NCBI GenBank assembly: GCA_016708315.1
Contig: JADJGC010000024.1
Coordinates: forward strand, 231,929 to 295,928
Reading direction: 5' to 3'
From: a bacterium
GTDB lineage: Bacteria; Zixibacteria; MSB-5A5; CAIYYT01
Length of the DNA stretch: 64,000 nt
Under the pieces are notes generated by a model that saw nothing but the letters and a program-made list of their open reading frames with translations, did no database searches and had not been told where the DNA came from. Position 1 is the stretch's first letter. The number at the start of each line of letters is the position of its first letter. The position numbers and the translations under genes are program-made. Positions 18,241 through 28,300 of the stretch are shown one piece after another.

Positions 18241-19674
18241 CTATGCCGGCGGAGTGCGGAGCACCATCAAGCGAAGCTCAGACATATCTTCCATTGCCCA
18301 GCGGACACCTTCGCGCCCAATGCCGCTTTCCTTGACACCGCCATACGGCATATTATCGACCCGCCAGGAAGGGACATCTCCAATAACCACACCGCCAACT
18401 TGCAGAGTGTTCCATGCATTGTGTGCTTTGTAGATGTCGCGGGTGAAGATACCGGCCTGTAAACCGTAGCGACTGTCATTGACTTCGTTTAGGGCAGAGT
18501 CAAAGTCGGAGAACTTCGATAGGATCGCGACGGGCCCGAAAGCTTCATGGGTGCAGAGGATTTGGTCTTTGGGGACATCAGATAGCAGGGTCGGTTCCAT
18601 CATTGATCCTCTGCGGTGGCCGCCACAGAGGATTTTGCCGCCAGCGGCGACCGCGGCACCGATCCAGGTTTCCAAACGGTCAGCTTCGCCTTCAGAGATC
18701 ATGGGACCAATGAATGTTGACTCGTCACGAGGATCGCCGAGTTTGAGTTGCTTCGTGGCGGCGACAAGTTTCTTGGAGAAGTCGGAGTAGATTTGCTCAT
18801 GAACGATGATGCGCTGAACACTTATGCAGCTCTGGCCGGACTGGTAGAAAGCGCCGAAGACAACGCGCGCGACTGCGTCATCGAGGTCTGTATCGGAGTC
18901 AACGATACAGGCTGCGTTACCGCCGAGTTCGAGAATCACCTTCTTGCGACCGGCGCGCGACTTGAGATCCCAGCCGACGGCAGGTGAACCGGTGAAACTG
19001 AGGAGCTTGAGGCGTTCGTCGGTTGTGAACATATCTGCACCGCCGCGACGACAAGGCAGGATTGAGAATGCGCCCTGCGGCAAGTCAGTCTCGGCGAGTA
19101 TCTCCCCTATCAAGATTGCTCCGATTGGCGTCATGCTTGCCGGCTTGAGAACAAAGGGACACCCTGCGGCTATGGCAGCTGCTACTTTGTGGGCGACGAG
19201 ATTGAGCGGGAAATTGAATGGCGAAATGAACGAGCAGGCACCTATAGGAACACGTTTCCACATGCCGGTGTAGTCCTTGGCTCGAGGTGTTATGTCCAAG
19301 GTCATTACTTCGCCGCTGATGCGGACAGATTCTTCGGCAGCAATTCGGAAGGTATCGATCAATCGGGTAACCTCGCCCCGGCTGTCGCGAATCGGTTTGC
19401 CGGCTTCGACGCAAAGTGCCAAGGCCAGTTCTTCGGCGCGCTCTTCGAATCGTTTGACACAGTGGTATAGTATCGCTTGCCGCTGATATGACGGCAAAGC
19501 GCGCATAGGTTCTTCGGCAAAGACTGCGGCTGAAATTGCCTGGTCGATAGCGACAGAGTCAGCCAATGCGACGCGGGCGACGATGGCGCCGGAATACTTG
19601 TCGGATACTTCCAGATCAGAGTTGGCGAATACAGGTTGGTTGGCTATGTAATAAGGGTACTTGTCCTTGAGCAT
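18241..19674 (-). CDS. NAD(P)-dependent aldehyde dehydrogenase
   Basis: The 477-residue protein has the expected length and all key sites of the aldehyde dehydrogenase superfamily. These are SPFNFPLN with Asn154, KPAS with Lys177 for the cofactor, FTGSPAVG for the Rossmann loop, ELGGNAA with the general base Glu249, and GQSCISVQR with the nucleophile Cys283. The C-terminal GGVKESGIGREG motif is also typical. It oxidises an aldehyde to the acid, probably in the cytoplasm; the sequence is closest in style to succinate-semialdehyde or lactaldehyde-type members, but the substrate is uncertain. It starts at ATG 19674 behind GAGGA. It stands alone between the sigma factor gene and the divergent polysaccharide operon. 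Confidence 0.93.
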   Translation of the reverse strand: MLKDKYPYYIANQPVFANSDLEVSDKYSGAIVARVALADSVAIDQAISAAVFAEEPMRALPSYQRQAILYHCVKRFEERAEELALALCVEAGKPIRDSRGEVTRLIDTFRIAAEESVRISGEVMTLDITPRAKDYTGMWKRVPIGACSFISPFNFPLNLVAHKVAAAIAAGCPFVLKPASMTPIGAILIGEILAETDLPQGAFSILPCRRGGADMFTTDERLKLLSFTGSPAVGWDLKSRAGRKKVILELGGNAACIVDSDTDLDDAVARVVFGAFYQSGQSCISVQRIIVHEQIYSDFSKKLVAATKQLKLGDPRDESTFIGPMISEGEADRLETWIGAAVAAGGKILCGGHRRGSMMEPTLLSDVPKDQILCTHEAFGPVAILSKFSDFDSALNEVNDSRYGLQAGIFTRDIYKAHNAWNTLQVGGVVIGDVPSWRVDNMPYGGVKESGIGREGVRWAMEDMSELRLMVLRTPPA

Positions 19675-19797
19675 CGAGTCCTCGAATTGACTACAATAAA
19701 TCCGGCTGTAATATCATCAATTCATATCGTGGTTGGCAAGTGATTGAATGGTCGATATGCGATTAGGCTTGATTGAAATGTCAATCAAACCTATCTT

Positions 19798-20706
19798 GTG
19801 CACCAAGATTCTCGTGATCGGCAGGAGCGGAGTCGCATTATAAAGGAGCAAAGGACGAACGAAGTTGTTCATGCCCTGACGGTTGACGTCGAGGGATTTG
19901 TCGAGGGGATGGCTGAGAGCTTTCCGATTCCGGAGAGGTACTTTGATGATACGGCTGCCGACCGAGAGATTGAAACCAATGTCAATGAGACACTGGAAGG
20001 GTTTGAACGGCTTCATTTGAAGGCGACTTTTTTTGTATTGGGCAGAATTGCGAAACGGCTGCCACATTTGATGAAACGAATCACATCGGCCGGTCATGAA
20101 CTTGGTTCGCACAGCTTCTTTCATAAGCGCATTTTCAATCAGTCGCGCGAGCAGTTTCGCAGCGATCTTAGATCAAGCAAGGATGTATTGGAGAGTGCCG
20201 GAGAAACAGCAGTACTGGGTTTTCGCGCACCCGATTTTTCGATTCGACCCGATTCACTGTGGATACTTGATGAGATTCGTGATGCTGGTTTTATCTATGA
20301 CTCGTCACTTACACCGACTGATATTCACGACGTATACGGCATGTCGGATGTTCCGGCCGGAATACACCGGCTCGCAAACGGACTATGGGAGTTTCCGGGC
20401 GGTACATTTCGGTTTCTCGGCAAAACGGTGCCTTATGGCGGAGGTGGATATTTGCGGCTGTATCCGGTGAGTTTGTCGCGGGCATTGATCAGCCGGAGCG
20501 CCAAAGCTGGACAGCCGGCAATGATATATAGCCACCCATATGAGCTTGGCAGTCAGATAGTGAAAGTCCAACCTATGTCGGCTTATCGCAGGTTTCGGCA
20601 CTACTATCACACAAGGAATGGGCTGCGAAGGCTCGAAAGAGTGCTGCGCGGTTTTTCGGTAGACACAGTATCAAACGTCCTGCGTCAGCATGGAATGAAG
20701 GAATAG
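19798..20706 (+). CDS. Polysaccharide deacetylase, DUF3473/XrtA-associated type
   Basis: The first in-frame start after an upstream stop is GTG 19798, giving 302 residues; the first 20 residues are not typical, so the true start may differ. The catalytic domain begins ALTVDVEGF with Asp30, then has ELGSHSFFH with metal ligands His105 and His109. GFRAPDFSI, WEFPGG and IYSHPYELG complete the NodB-homology pattern. The layout (VDVE start, FRAPDFS, YGGGGYLRLYP) matches deacetylases found with exopolysaccharide and exosortase (XrtA) loci. It would remove acetyl groups from a nascent polysaccharide. No signal peptide is seen. The gene is followed after two bases by a methyltransferase and then a glycosyltransferase, supporting a glycan-building operon. 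Confidence 0.85.
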   Translation: MHQDSRDRQERSRIIKEQRTNEVVHALTVDVEGFVEGMAESFPIPERYFDDTAADREIETNVNETLEGFERLHLKATFFVLGRIAKRLPHLMKRITSAGHELGSHSFFHKRIFNQSREQFRSDLRSSKDVLESAGETAVLGFRAPDFSIRPDSLWILDEIRDAGFIYDSSLTPTDIHDVYGMSDVPAGIHRLANGLWEFPGGTFRFLGKTVPYGGGGYLRLYPVSLSRALISRSAKAGQPAMIYSHPYELGSQIVKVQPMSAYRRFRHYYHTRNGLRRLERVLRGFSVDTVSNVLRQHGMKE

Positions 20707-20708
20707 GG

Positions 20709-21386
20709 ATGTCGAATATAGACTCAAGTGATCACAAGCGAGCGGCGGCGTACTTTGATCGCAAGGCAGAGTTGTTTGACTCGTTGTACAGCCTCGAAGC
20801 GACCAGCGCGTTCATGCGCTTCATGAACCGAAATTTCCGCAGTGACATATATGAACGCTACCTGATGACAATAAATCATGTCAAGGCGGCTAAGGCAAAG
20901 AGTGTACTTGATGTAGGAATCGGCAGTGGGCGTTATGCCACCGGATACGCAGAAGCCGGAGTTGCACGTGTCGTTGGAGTGGATATCAGCAGTTCGATGC
21001 TCGAGTTAGCGCGCGAACACGTACAGAAATTGAATCAAACGCAGACGAAATTCGAATTCGTGTTATCGGACATTGATGCCTATCAAACGAGCGACAAGTT
21101 TGACGTAGTCGTGGCAATGGGTTTCTTTGATTACATAGATCAGCCGGTGCCGAGTCTCAAGAAACTTCGTGATTTCTGCAATCATTCAGTGATAGCTTCT
21201 TTCCCGAGCATTTCGTTCTATCGCACACCGCTGCGAAAGGTGCGTTATGCGATCAAGAAGTGCCCCGTTTACTTCTATCGCGTCGAACAGATTGAGCAGT
21301 TAGCCAAGGAAGCCGGTTACTCCGACTGCAAGGTGACGAAGATCAAAGGCGCGGGCATGGATTACGTTGCGATCTTGACACGCTAG
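20709..21386 (+). CDS. Class I SAM-dependent methyltransferase
   Basis: The 225-residue protein carries the SAM-binding motif I VLDVGIGSGRY (about 67-77), then VVGVDISSSMLELA as motif II. FDVVVAMGFFDYI follows as the post-II strand. This is the Methyltransf_11/25 style, which methylates small molecules or sugar-nucleotide or glycan intermediates. The start codon lies two bases after the deacetylase stop, and a glycosyltransferase follows 12 bases downstream. A role in modifying the same surface glycan is the simplest inference. The N-terminal 60 residues are helical and probably form a substrate lid. Confidence 0.85.
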   Translation: MSNIDSSDHKRAAAYFDRKAELFDSLYSLEATSAFMRFMNRNFRSDIYERYLMTINHVKAAKAKSVLDVGIGSGRYATGYAEAGVARVVGVDISSSMLELAREHVQKLNQTQTKFEFVLSDIDAYQTSDKFDVVVAMGFFDYIDQPVPSLKKLRDFCNHSVIASFPSISFYRTPLRKVRYAIKKCPVYFYRVEQIEQLAKEAGYSDCKVTKIKGAGMDYVAILTR

Positions 21387-21398
21387 CGGCATGAAGCG

Positions 21399-22412
21399 AT
21401 GACGAATTCCGATCTCGAGCAATTACCCGGCGTATCGATCATCTTGGCGGTTCGCAATGAAGCGGAGCATCTGGACGACTGCCTGCGAGCGCTTGCGGCA
21501 CTTGACTATCCAAAAGACAAAATAGAGTTGCTGCTTGTTGACGGAATGTCCGAGGACGGGACGGCGACAATAATCGCTGATTGGGCGCGGCGGGACGACA
21601 GAATCAAGCCACTGCAAAATCCACGCAGAACAGTGTCTTGCGGTATGAATATCGGAGTAGCCGCGGCAAAGTACGAGTATGTGCTTTGGATCTCCGGGCA
21701 TGCAATACTTCAACCGAGTCACATTCGGCAGTGTCTTGCAACGATGGAATCGACAGGAGCCGCGGCAGTCGGCGGGGTGCTGACGACCAAGGGCACGACA
21801 ACAGTCGGCAAAATCAATGCGTCGGTTCTGTCGACTCCCTTTGGAGTAGGTGGAGGAGCGCACCGAATTGGCGGTCAATCGGGATGGGTTCCGGTGGTGA
21901 CGATGGCGCTCTATCGCAAGGAAGCAATTGTCGCGGCGGGCGGGTTCGATGAGTCACTTCCCCGCAGTCAAGACAACGATCTGCATCATCGAATGAACAA
22001 GCTGGGTCATCGTTCGTATTTGAATGTCGAGATCAATCCGACTTACCTTTGCCGGAACACGTTTGGTGGATTTCTGAAACAGGCTTGGAATAACGGCTTC
22101 TGGAATATCATGTTGTCCCGACGCGGCCACGGCGGATTTTCACCGCGACATTTTGTGCCGATGGTATTTGTCGGCGGGCAAGTCGGACTGCTGATTTTGG
22201 GATCCTTTCTGCCAATCGGATGGTGGCTTCTCTTTGGAGGGCTGGTATTCTACCTCGTGTGCGCTGTGGCGGTAGCTTTGGCGACGGCGATCAAGGCAAA
22301 GATGACCTGGCAGGCATTTGTTCTTCCATTCTGGTTTGCGGCGTTGCACTATACATATGGAGTAGCGTCGTGGTCGGGGTTCATAACTTCGAAGGACTTT
22401 GATAAGAAATGA
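21399..22412 (+). CDS. Family 2 glycosyltransferase with C-terminal membrane helices
   Basis: The 337-residue protein begins with the GT2 signature VSIILAVRNEAEHLDDCL, followed by LLLVDGMSEDGT. It later has GGFDESLPRSQDNDLHHR, the acceptor-side motif common in GT2 enzymes of exopolysaccharide synthesis. Two to three hydrophobic segments near the C-terminus (VGLLILGSFLPIGWWLLFGGLVFYLVC and the following stretch) anchor it in the inner membrane. It would transfer a sugar from a nucleotide-activated donor onto a lipid-linked or growing glycan. Its stop overlaps the next start by four bases (ATGA), showing coupled translation with the carrier-like membrane protein. Confidence 0.9.
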   Translation: MTNSDLEQLPGVSIILAVRNEAEHLDDCLRALAALDYPKDKIELLLVDGMSEDGTATIIADWARRDDRIKPLQNPRRTVSCGMNIGVAAAKYEYVLWISGHAILQPSHIRQCLATMESTGAAAVGGVLTTKGTTTVGKINASVLSTPFGVGGGAHRIGGQSGWVPVVTMALYRKEAIVAAGGFDESLPRSQDNDLHHRMNKLGHRSYLNVEINPTYLCRNTFGGFLKQAWNNGFWNIMLSRRGHGGFSPRHFVPMVFVGGQVGLLILGSFLPIGWWLLFGGLVFYLVCAVAVALATAIKAKMTWQAFVLPFWFAALHYTYGVASWSGFITSKDFDKK

Positions 22413-23761
22413 CAACTGCGAGTGACGTAACAGTGAAGAAATCGATACTCGATAAGTTCCTCGGGATATTCGCCGAAGTACATGGCGGCGAGGGCGCGCT
22501 TTCGCTACTGATGACGTTCAATATCTTCCTTATCCTTACAGCATATTATATCGCAAAGGTGGTCCGCGAACCGCTGATACTTGCCGGAGGCGGGGCTGAA
22601 GTTAAAGCGTATTCGGCAGCATTGCAGGCAGTTGTTCTTATCGGTGCGGTCAATTTGTATGCATTTATGGTAGCTCGGTTCGACCGACGCAAGTTGCTAA
22701 ATACCGTAGTGCTATTCTTCACCGCGTGTTTCGTCGGATTCTACTTCTTGGGAATCGCTGATACGCGTTACCTTGGTGTGATTTACTTCGTTTGGGTCGG
22801 AGTATTCAGCTTGACGGTTATCGCTCAATTCTGGTCTTTCGCAAACGACATTTATACACCAGCCGAGGGAAAACGGCTGTTTGCTATTATCGCATTTGGG
22901 GGATCAGCCGGCGCAGTATTGGGCGCGAAGTTCGCCGAAGTCCTGATTGATGTTATTGGTATTTACGAGCTGTTGTTGGTATCCGCCGGGCTGTTATTGG
23001 CGAGCCTGCTGATCACAAACTTCGTGGAATCGAAGAAGCGAAATCGCCCTTTGCACGATGCCTCAGGCACGGCTCCGACTGTTGCGGAACCGGCGATGTC
23101 GAAAGAAGGCGCATTCAAAGTTGTGTTTCGACATCGGTACTTGTTGCTGATCGCTATCATGATACTCCTGACGAACTGGGTCAACACGACGGGTGAGTAC
23201 ATACTCGGCAATGTTGTAAGTAAGGCAGCACAGGTATCGGTAAGCGGAATCTCTGATGTAGAAGCCGCGAAGCAGGCGGAGAAAGTGTTTATTGGCAAGT
23301 TCTATGGCGATTTCTTCTTTTATGTCAACCTCCTCGGTTTCTTGTTGCAGCTGTTCGTCGTGTCGCGAATTGTCAAGTATCTTGGCATGAGAGTGGCAAT
23401 CATGGCGTTGCCGGTGATTGCTTTCGGCGGGTATGCATTGATTGCGTTCACTCCCCTGCTGTCGTTGATTCGCATTGCTAAAACCGCAGAAAACGCCACC
23501 GACTACTCCCTCAATAATACAGCACGCCAAATGCTATTCTTGCCGACTACACGCGAGCAGAAGTACAAGGCGAAAGTCGCAATCGACTCTTTTTTTGTGC
23601 GAGCAGGTGATGTACTTTCGGCGATACTTATCTATGCGGGCATTCATTGGTTGGCATTCAGCGTGACTCAGTTTGCGCTGGTGAATCTCGTTTTGGTTGC
23701 GGCGTGGCTGGTTACGGCATTCTTGGTTGCGCGCGAGAACAAGCAAATGGTGCAGGCGTAA
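22409..23761 (+). CDS. ADP/ATP-carrier-like (NTP/NDP exchange, Npt1/Npt2-type) membrane transporter
   Basis: The 450-residue protein has about eleven or twelve hydrophobic segments. Family-like features include an early LLMTFNIFLILTAYYIAKVVREPLI, a basic loop VARFDRRKLLN, and the pattern ANDIYTPAEGKRLFAIIAFGGSAGAVLGA. The last two features resemble the MFS-like nucleotide exchangers best known from obligate intracellular bacteria and plastids, and their free-living relatives of unknown function. It is translationally coupled to a glycosyltransferase, so a role in moving a lipid-linked or nucleotide-bound intermediate is possible. No charged residues needed for nucleotide exchange can be verified by eye. 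I am sure of the membrane transporter class, less of the substrate. Confidence 0.75.
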   Translation: MTTASDVTVKKSILDKFLGIFAEVHGGEGALSLLMTFNIFLILTAYYIAKVVREPLILAGGGAEVKAYSAALQAVVLIGAVNLYAFMVARFDRRKLLNTVVLFFTACFVGFYFLGIADTRYLGVIYFVWVGVFSLTVIAQFWSFANDIYTPAEGKRLFAIIAFGGSAGAVLGAKFAEVLIDVIGIYELLLVSAGLLLASLLITNFVESKKRNRPLHDASGTAPTVAEPAMSKEGAFKVVFRHRYLLLIAIMILLTNWVNTTGEYILGNVVSKAAQVSVSGISDVEAAKQAEKVFIGKFYGDFFFYVNLLGFLLQLFVVSRIVKYLGMRVAIMALPVIAFGGYALIAFTPLLSLIRIAKTAENATDYSLNNTARQMLFLPTTREQKYKAKVAIDSFFVRAGDVLSAILIYAGIHWLAFSVTQFALVNLVLVAAWLVTAFLVARENKQMVQA

Positions 23762-23812
23762 CACGCCCATTGTCTGCAAAATCTCACCTAAATTTGTAAC
23801 AAGGCTGAATTG

Positions 23813-25204
23813 TTAGCCGAGGCGTTTGATCGCTTCTTCGTAGGGAGTAAAACCGCGAGGATGGCCATTGCTCGATGACTCGGGCTTATGAAAAGCAGGG
23901 CTGTCGCTGATGATCTTGAGCAACTTTTCTCGCTCGCTCGGTTTTGCGAGATGAGCAATTCCAACCGCGCGTTCACCAAGGCTAAGCGTACGCGGGTCAA
24001 GCGAGCCGTACTCGGTTACGAGGATGACTTTGTCGACTGGAGTTGCTGTGGTCGTGATTCCTGCGGGACAGCGATCGACGATTTTGGAGATGCCATCTGA
24101 AGTCTGTGACTTAAGGGCGATGATTGCGACGCCACCCTCGGAATACTGGGCGCCGCGAATGAAGTCGCTTTGTCCACCGACACCGGAGTAGATTTTGCGC
24201 GCTTCGAGCGAGTCAGCCCAGACATTTCCGTGCAGATCGACGCCGATGGCGCTGTTGATGGAGACCATCTTTGGCTGTTCGGCGATTTTGAAGACACTGT
24301 TTGTGTAGTTGCTTGGGCGGCTCTGAACAGCACTGTTAAAGCTGAGCCAATCGTAACCTTCCTGATTCTCGGAAAGGAAAATCGAAGCGACCGAGAAATT
24401 GAGATTTTGTTTCCAGCGATTGGTAGCGATTCCCTTCTTAACGAGTTTGGCCATCGCATCTGCAAATAGTTCGGTGTGGATTGCGAGATCTTTCACGCCC
24501 TTCTTGAGAATAGCTTCAGTGACTGCTTCCGGGACCTCGCCAATCCCATATTGGAGTGTGGATCCGGGTTCGGATCCAGAGCCATCGCAGATATAGAGCG
24601 CGGCTATGATCTCGCCAATTCGCGTAGCGACGCTGTCTGGTTCAGGAATCGGACTTGATGGCAACGGATAGTCGACATCAATGACGTAATCAATCATGGT
24701 TTCAGGCACGGTTGTGCCAAGGACAAAGGGCATCTTGGCGTTGCGTTCGGCGATGACAATTCCGCCGTTTTTGTGGCAAGTGTAGATAGCTTCGAGAACA
24801 CCTTCGACAGTCGTACCAATGCTGTAATTGCCGCCACGGTCAGGACCGTTTACCTGCAACAGAACGACGTTTGGCTTAATCGCACTGCGAACATAGCGTG
24901 GAATTTCGGAGAGATGAATCGGATGATAGTATGCCCAGCCCTTATTGACAGCTTCGCGAGTAATATAGCTATTGAAGATGATTCGATGAGTGAGTGTCTC
25001 GCACCGCTTCTCAGTGAAAAGCGGGCGAATTCTCTCGCCAAGCCAGAGCACGCCGTAAGTGTCGACGCCTTTGATGGAGAGGTCAAGTCCGAGTTGCTCC
25101 ATCAGCACTTGGGGAGTTGCCGCGTTACCGGAAATATAGATCACACTGCCTGGTTGAATCAGGAGCGGATTGATGACTTCTTCTACTGAGTTAACCCTAA
25201 TCAT
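23813..25204 (-). CDS. Acetyl-CoA hydrolase/transferase family protein (class I CoA-transferase)
   Basis: The 463-residue protein follows the acetyl-CoA hydrolase/4-hydroxybutyrate CoA-transferase layout. There is an N-terminal half with VIYISGNAATPQVLME, and a middle with YGIGEVPEAVTEAIL and the motif IHTELFADAM. A C-terminal half has IYSGVGGQSDFIRGA and LVTEYGSLDPR. These enzymes move CoA between short-chain acids or make acetate and acyl-CoA through a covalent glutamyl-CoA intermediate in the cytoplasm. The exact donor and acceptor cannot be told by eye. No clear ribosome-binding site precedes ATG 25204. It is convergent with the carrier gene, and 160 bases with no recognised feature separate it from the RND pump gene. 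Confidence 0.87.
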   Translation of the reverse strand: MIRVNSVEEVINPLLIQPGSVIYISGNAATPQVLMEQLGLDLSIKGVDTYGVLWLGERIRPLFTEKRCETLTHRIIFNSYITREAVNKGWAYYHPIHLSEIPRYVRSAIKPNVVLLQVNGPDRGGNYSIGTTVEGVLEAIYTCHKNGGIVIAERNAKMPFVLGTTVPETMIDYVIDVDYPLPSSPIPEPDSVATRIGEIIAALYICDGSGSEPGSTLQYGIGEVPEAVTEAILKKGVKDLAIHTELFADAMAKLVKKGIATNRWKQNLNFSVASIFLSENQEGYDWLSFNSAVQSRPSNYTNSVFKIAEQPKMVSINSAIGVDLHGNVWADSLEARKIYSGVGGQSDFIRGAQYSEGGVAIIALKSQTSDGISKIVDRCPAGITTTATPVDKVILVTEYGSLDPRTLSLGERAVGIAHLAKPSEREKLLKIISDSPAFHKPESSSNGHPRGFTPYEEAIKRLG

Positions 25205-25364
25205 ATAAACAAGATATCGAATTTCTGCCGCGATTCAAACGTTTATTGTTCTATCGACATTTGTTAATGAAACAACACACGCATGTGAGTACTTGACGAA
25301 TGTCAATATCAGCAGTTGGTGTTACTTATTTAATAACAACGAGTTAAATGGGGGAATCAAGAAG

Positions 25365-28300
25365 CTAGACGGGATTAACTTCAATCGGTTCTTCTATTGA
25401 TGCTGTCTCTGAGACTATCTTTCTGGTGGATAGATAAGTGTAGAGGGCCGGGATGACGTAAAGGGTCAGGACAAGAGAGAAAAGCAATCCACCGATGATG
25501 ACAATACCCATTGAAACTCGGCTCTTGGCAGCGGCGCCAAGGGCGAGGGCGATCGGAAGAACACCAAAAACGGTTGCAAGACTGGTCATCAAAATCGGAC
25601 GGAATCGCTGAGTCGCGGCATCGATAACGGCTTCGGGGATGGAGAGTCCTTGCAGTTGTCTTTGGTTGGCAAATTCGACAATCAAAATGCCGTTCTTGGT
25701 AACAATACCGACGAGGGCGATAATGCCGATTTGACTGAAGATGTTAAGAGTTTGCCCAAAGAGCCAAAGAGAGAGCACCGCACCTGCAAGGGCGAGTGGA
25801 ACGGTGAACATAATGGTCAGCGGATCGCGGAAACTCTCAAACTGCGCTGAGAGAATCAGGTAGACCAAGACCAATGCCAGTATGAAAGCGAAGAGCAGGG
25901 TGTTAGAGCTTTCGGCAAAATCCTTCGCGGCACCGCCCAGACTCGTTGAGAATGATTCATCAAGAACTTCGGAAGCAATTTTGTCCATCTCCTCGATAGC
26001 GCTGCCGATAGTCTGGTCGGTCGCCGGTGATGCGCTGAAGGTAGCTGAGACATATCGATTGTAACGATACAATTGTGGCGGGCTGCTGCGATATGACATC
26101 TTGACCAAATTGTCGAGCTGGATCAACTCTTCGCGGTTGTTTCGAATGTAAATTGAGCTGAGATCGAGCGGCTCGTCGCGATTGTCGCGGTTTGCCTGGG
26201 CAATGACTGGATATTGCTTCCCATTGAGAATGAAGAAGCCGTAACGCTGGCCGCTAAAAAACAACTGCAGCGTTTCGGCAATATCACGAACTGTAATACC
26301 CAATGCCCTTGCGCGATCGCGGTCGATTTCGATAGTCAATTCCGGCTTATTGAATTTCAGGTCAAGGTCCACTACTTGAAATGCCTGATTATTCTGTGCC
26401 TTGTCCATAAATGGCGGGATGACCTCGCGCAATCGATCAAAGTTTGGTGCCTGAATAATGTATTGCACGGGCAATCCTCGACCTCGAGTATTGCCGATAG
26501 TTTGCTCTTGTGTTACGAAGGCGCGTGCGAAAGTCTGATCACGGAGCTTTCGGCTGACCACGTCCGCAATCTGTTGCTGTGTCCTTTCGCGTTCGGTTGG
26601 CGGGACCATATTGATTCGGACGAAACCCGAATTGGCGGACGAATTTCCTCCGCCACCGGCAGTAACTGACAGGATGACGTCTCGTTCAGGTAATGTATCA
26701 ACAATCTGAATCAGGCTGCCAATGTAGTCGTACATCGCCTCGTAGGAGGTTCCCTCTGGAGCAGTGGCGTTGATGACCAGGCGGCTCTTGTCTTCCATGG
26801 GCGCCAGCTCAGACGGCAGAATTGAACCTAAGCCAAGGATGATTGCAAGTGAAGCAACCATGATGATAGGCGCCAACCAGCGGCGGCTGACAAATGTGCG
26901 CAGTGATCGATTGTACCTTGTGCTGAGGCTGTTAAAAAGATTCTCACTCCAGGTAAAGAATTTGTTTTCGTGAGTCGTTTTGTGGAGAGTGCGGGCGCTC
27001 AACATTGGCGTCAATGTGAGTGAGACAAAGGCCGAGATCAAGACTGAACCGGCAACGACAATCCCAAATTCGCGGAAGAGCCTTCCCGTCAATCCTTGCA
27101 AGAAGATGATCGGCAAAAACACTGCAGCGAGCGTGATTGTAGTTGATACGATTGCGAAAAAGATCTCCCGTGACCCAGCGTGGCCGGCTTCGATCGGCTT
27201 GACTCCGCGTTCGATCTTGCTGTAGATATTCTCGAGGACAACGATTGCGTCATCTACGACAATTCCTGTCGAAAGTACAATCCCCAACAAGGTGAGCAGA
27301 TTTATTGAGAAATCGGCGATGTACATGATGAAAAACGCTCCGACCAATGAAATCGGAATGGCAAGCATCGGAATAATTGTCGTGCGCCAATGTCGCAAGA
27401 AGGCGAATATGACCAGCAAGACGAGCAGAAACGCAATGAGAATTGTCTCGACAACCTCAACGACCGCTTTGCGAATGTTGGCAGTGGTATCGAGCGCTAC
27501 GGCAAACTGGAGGTCTTCCGGCACGTCGCGGCGAACTTGCTCGACTCGCTTGTAAAACTCGTCGGCAATGGCAATATGATTGGAACCCGGCTGAGGAATG
27601 ATAACCACCGAGACCATTGGTACGCCGCCGTTGCCGCGCAAGCTCGTTCGTTCGTTTTCAGGCGCAAGCATTGCTTCGCCGACGTCTTTGAACTTGACGA
27701 CGGAACCTTCGGTTTCTTTGACGATCAGTTCATTGAAGTCCTCGACACCGGAGAGTCTCCCGAAAGTACGAATGGACAATTCGGTAGCGTAGCCTTCAAT
27801 TCGCCCAGAAGGAAGTTCGACATTCTCGCGATTGAGTGCATTGCGGACATCGAGCGGTGTCAGCCCGTAAGCGGCGAGCCGAGCCGGATCAATCTGCAAT
27901 TTCATTGAGTATTTCTTTTCGCCCCAGATACGGATTTCGCTGACGCCCGGAATTGTCTGTAGTCGTTCTTTAATGACGTCATTGGCATAAGCCGACAGTT
28001 CGAGAAGCGATCGTTTGTCGGTGCGAACCGCGAGAGCCAGGATCGGATTAGAATCGGCATCGGACTTTGAGACTACGGGCGGATCGACATCGGGAGGAAG
28101 GCTGCGGATGGATCGCGAGACACGATCGCGAACATCATTGGCGGCGTCTTCCATATCGACACCCAACTCGAACTCGACAGTGATAGAACTTCTGCCATCA
28201 CTACTCGACGAAGTCAGCGAGCGAATTCCAGCGATACCGTTGATTGATTCTTCAAGTGGCTCGGTTATCTGCGATTCGACGACGTCTGCGTTGGCGCCGG

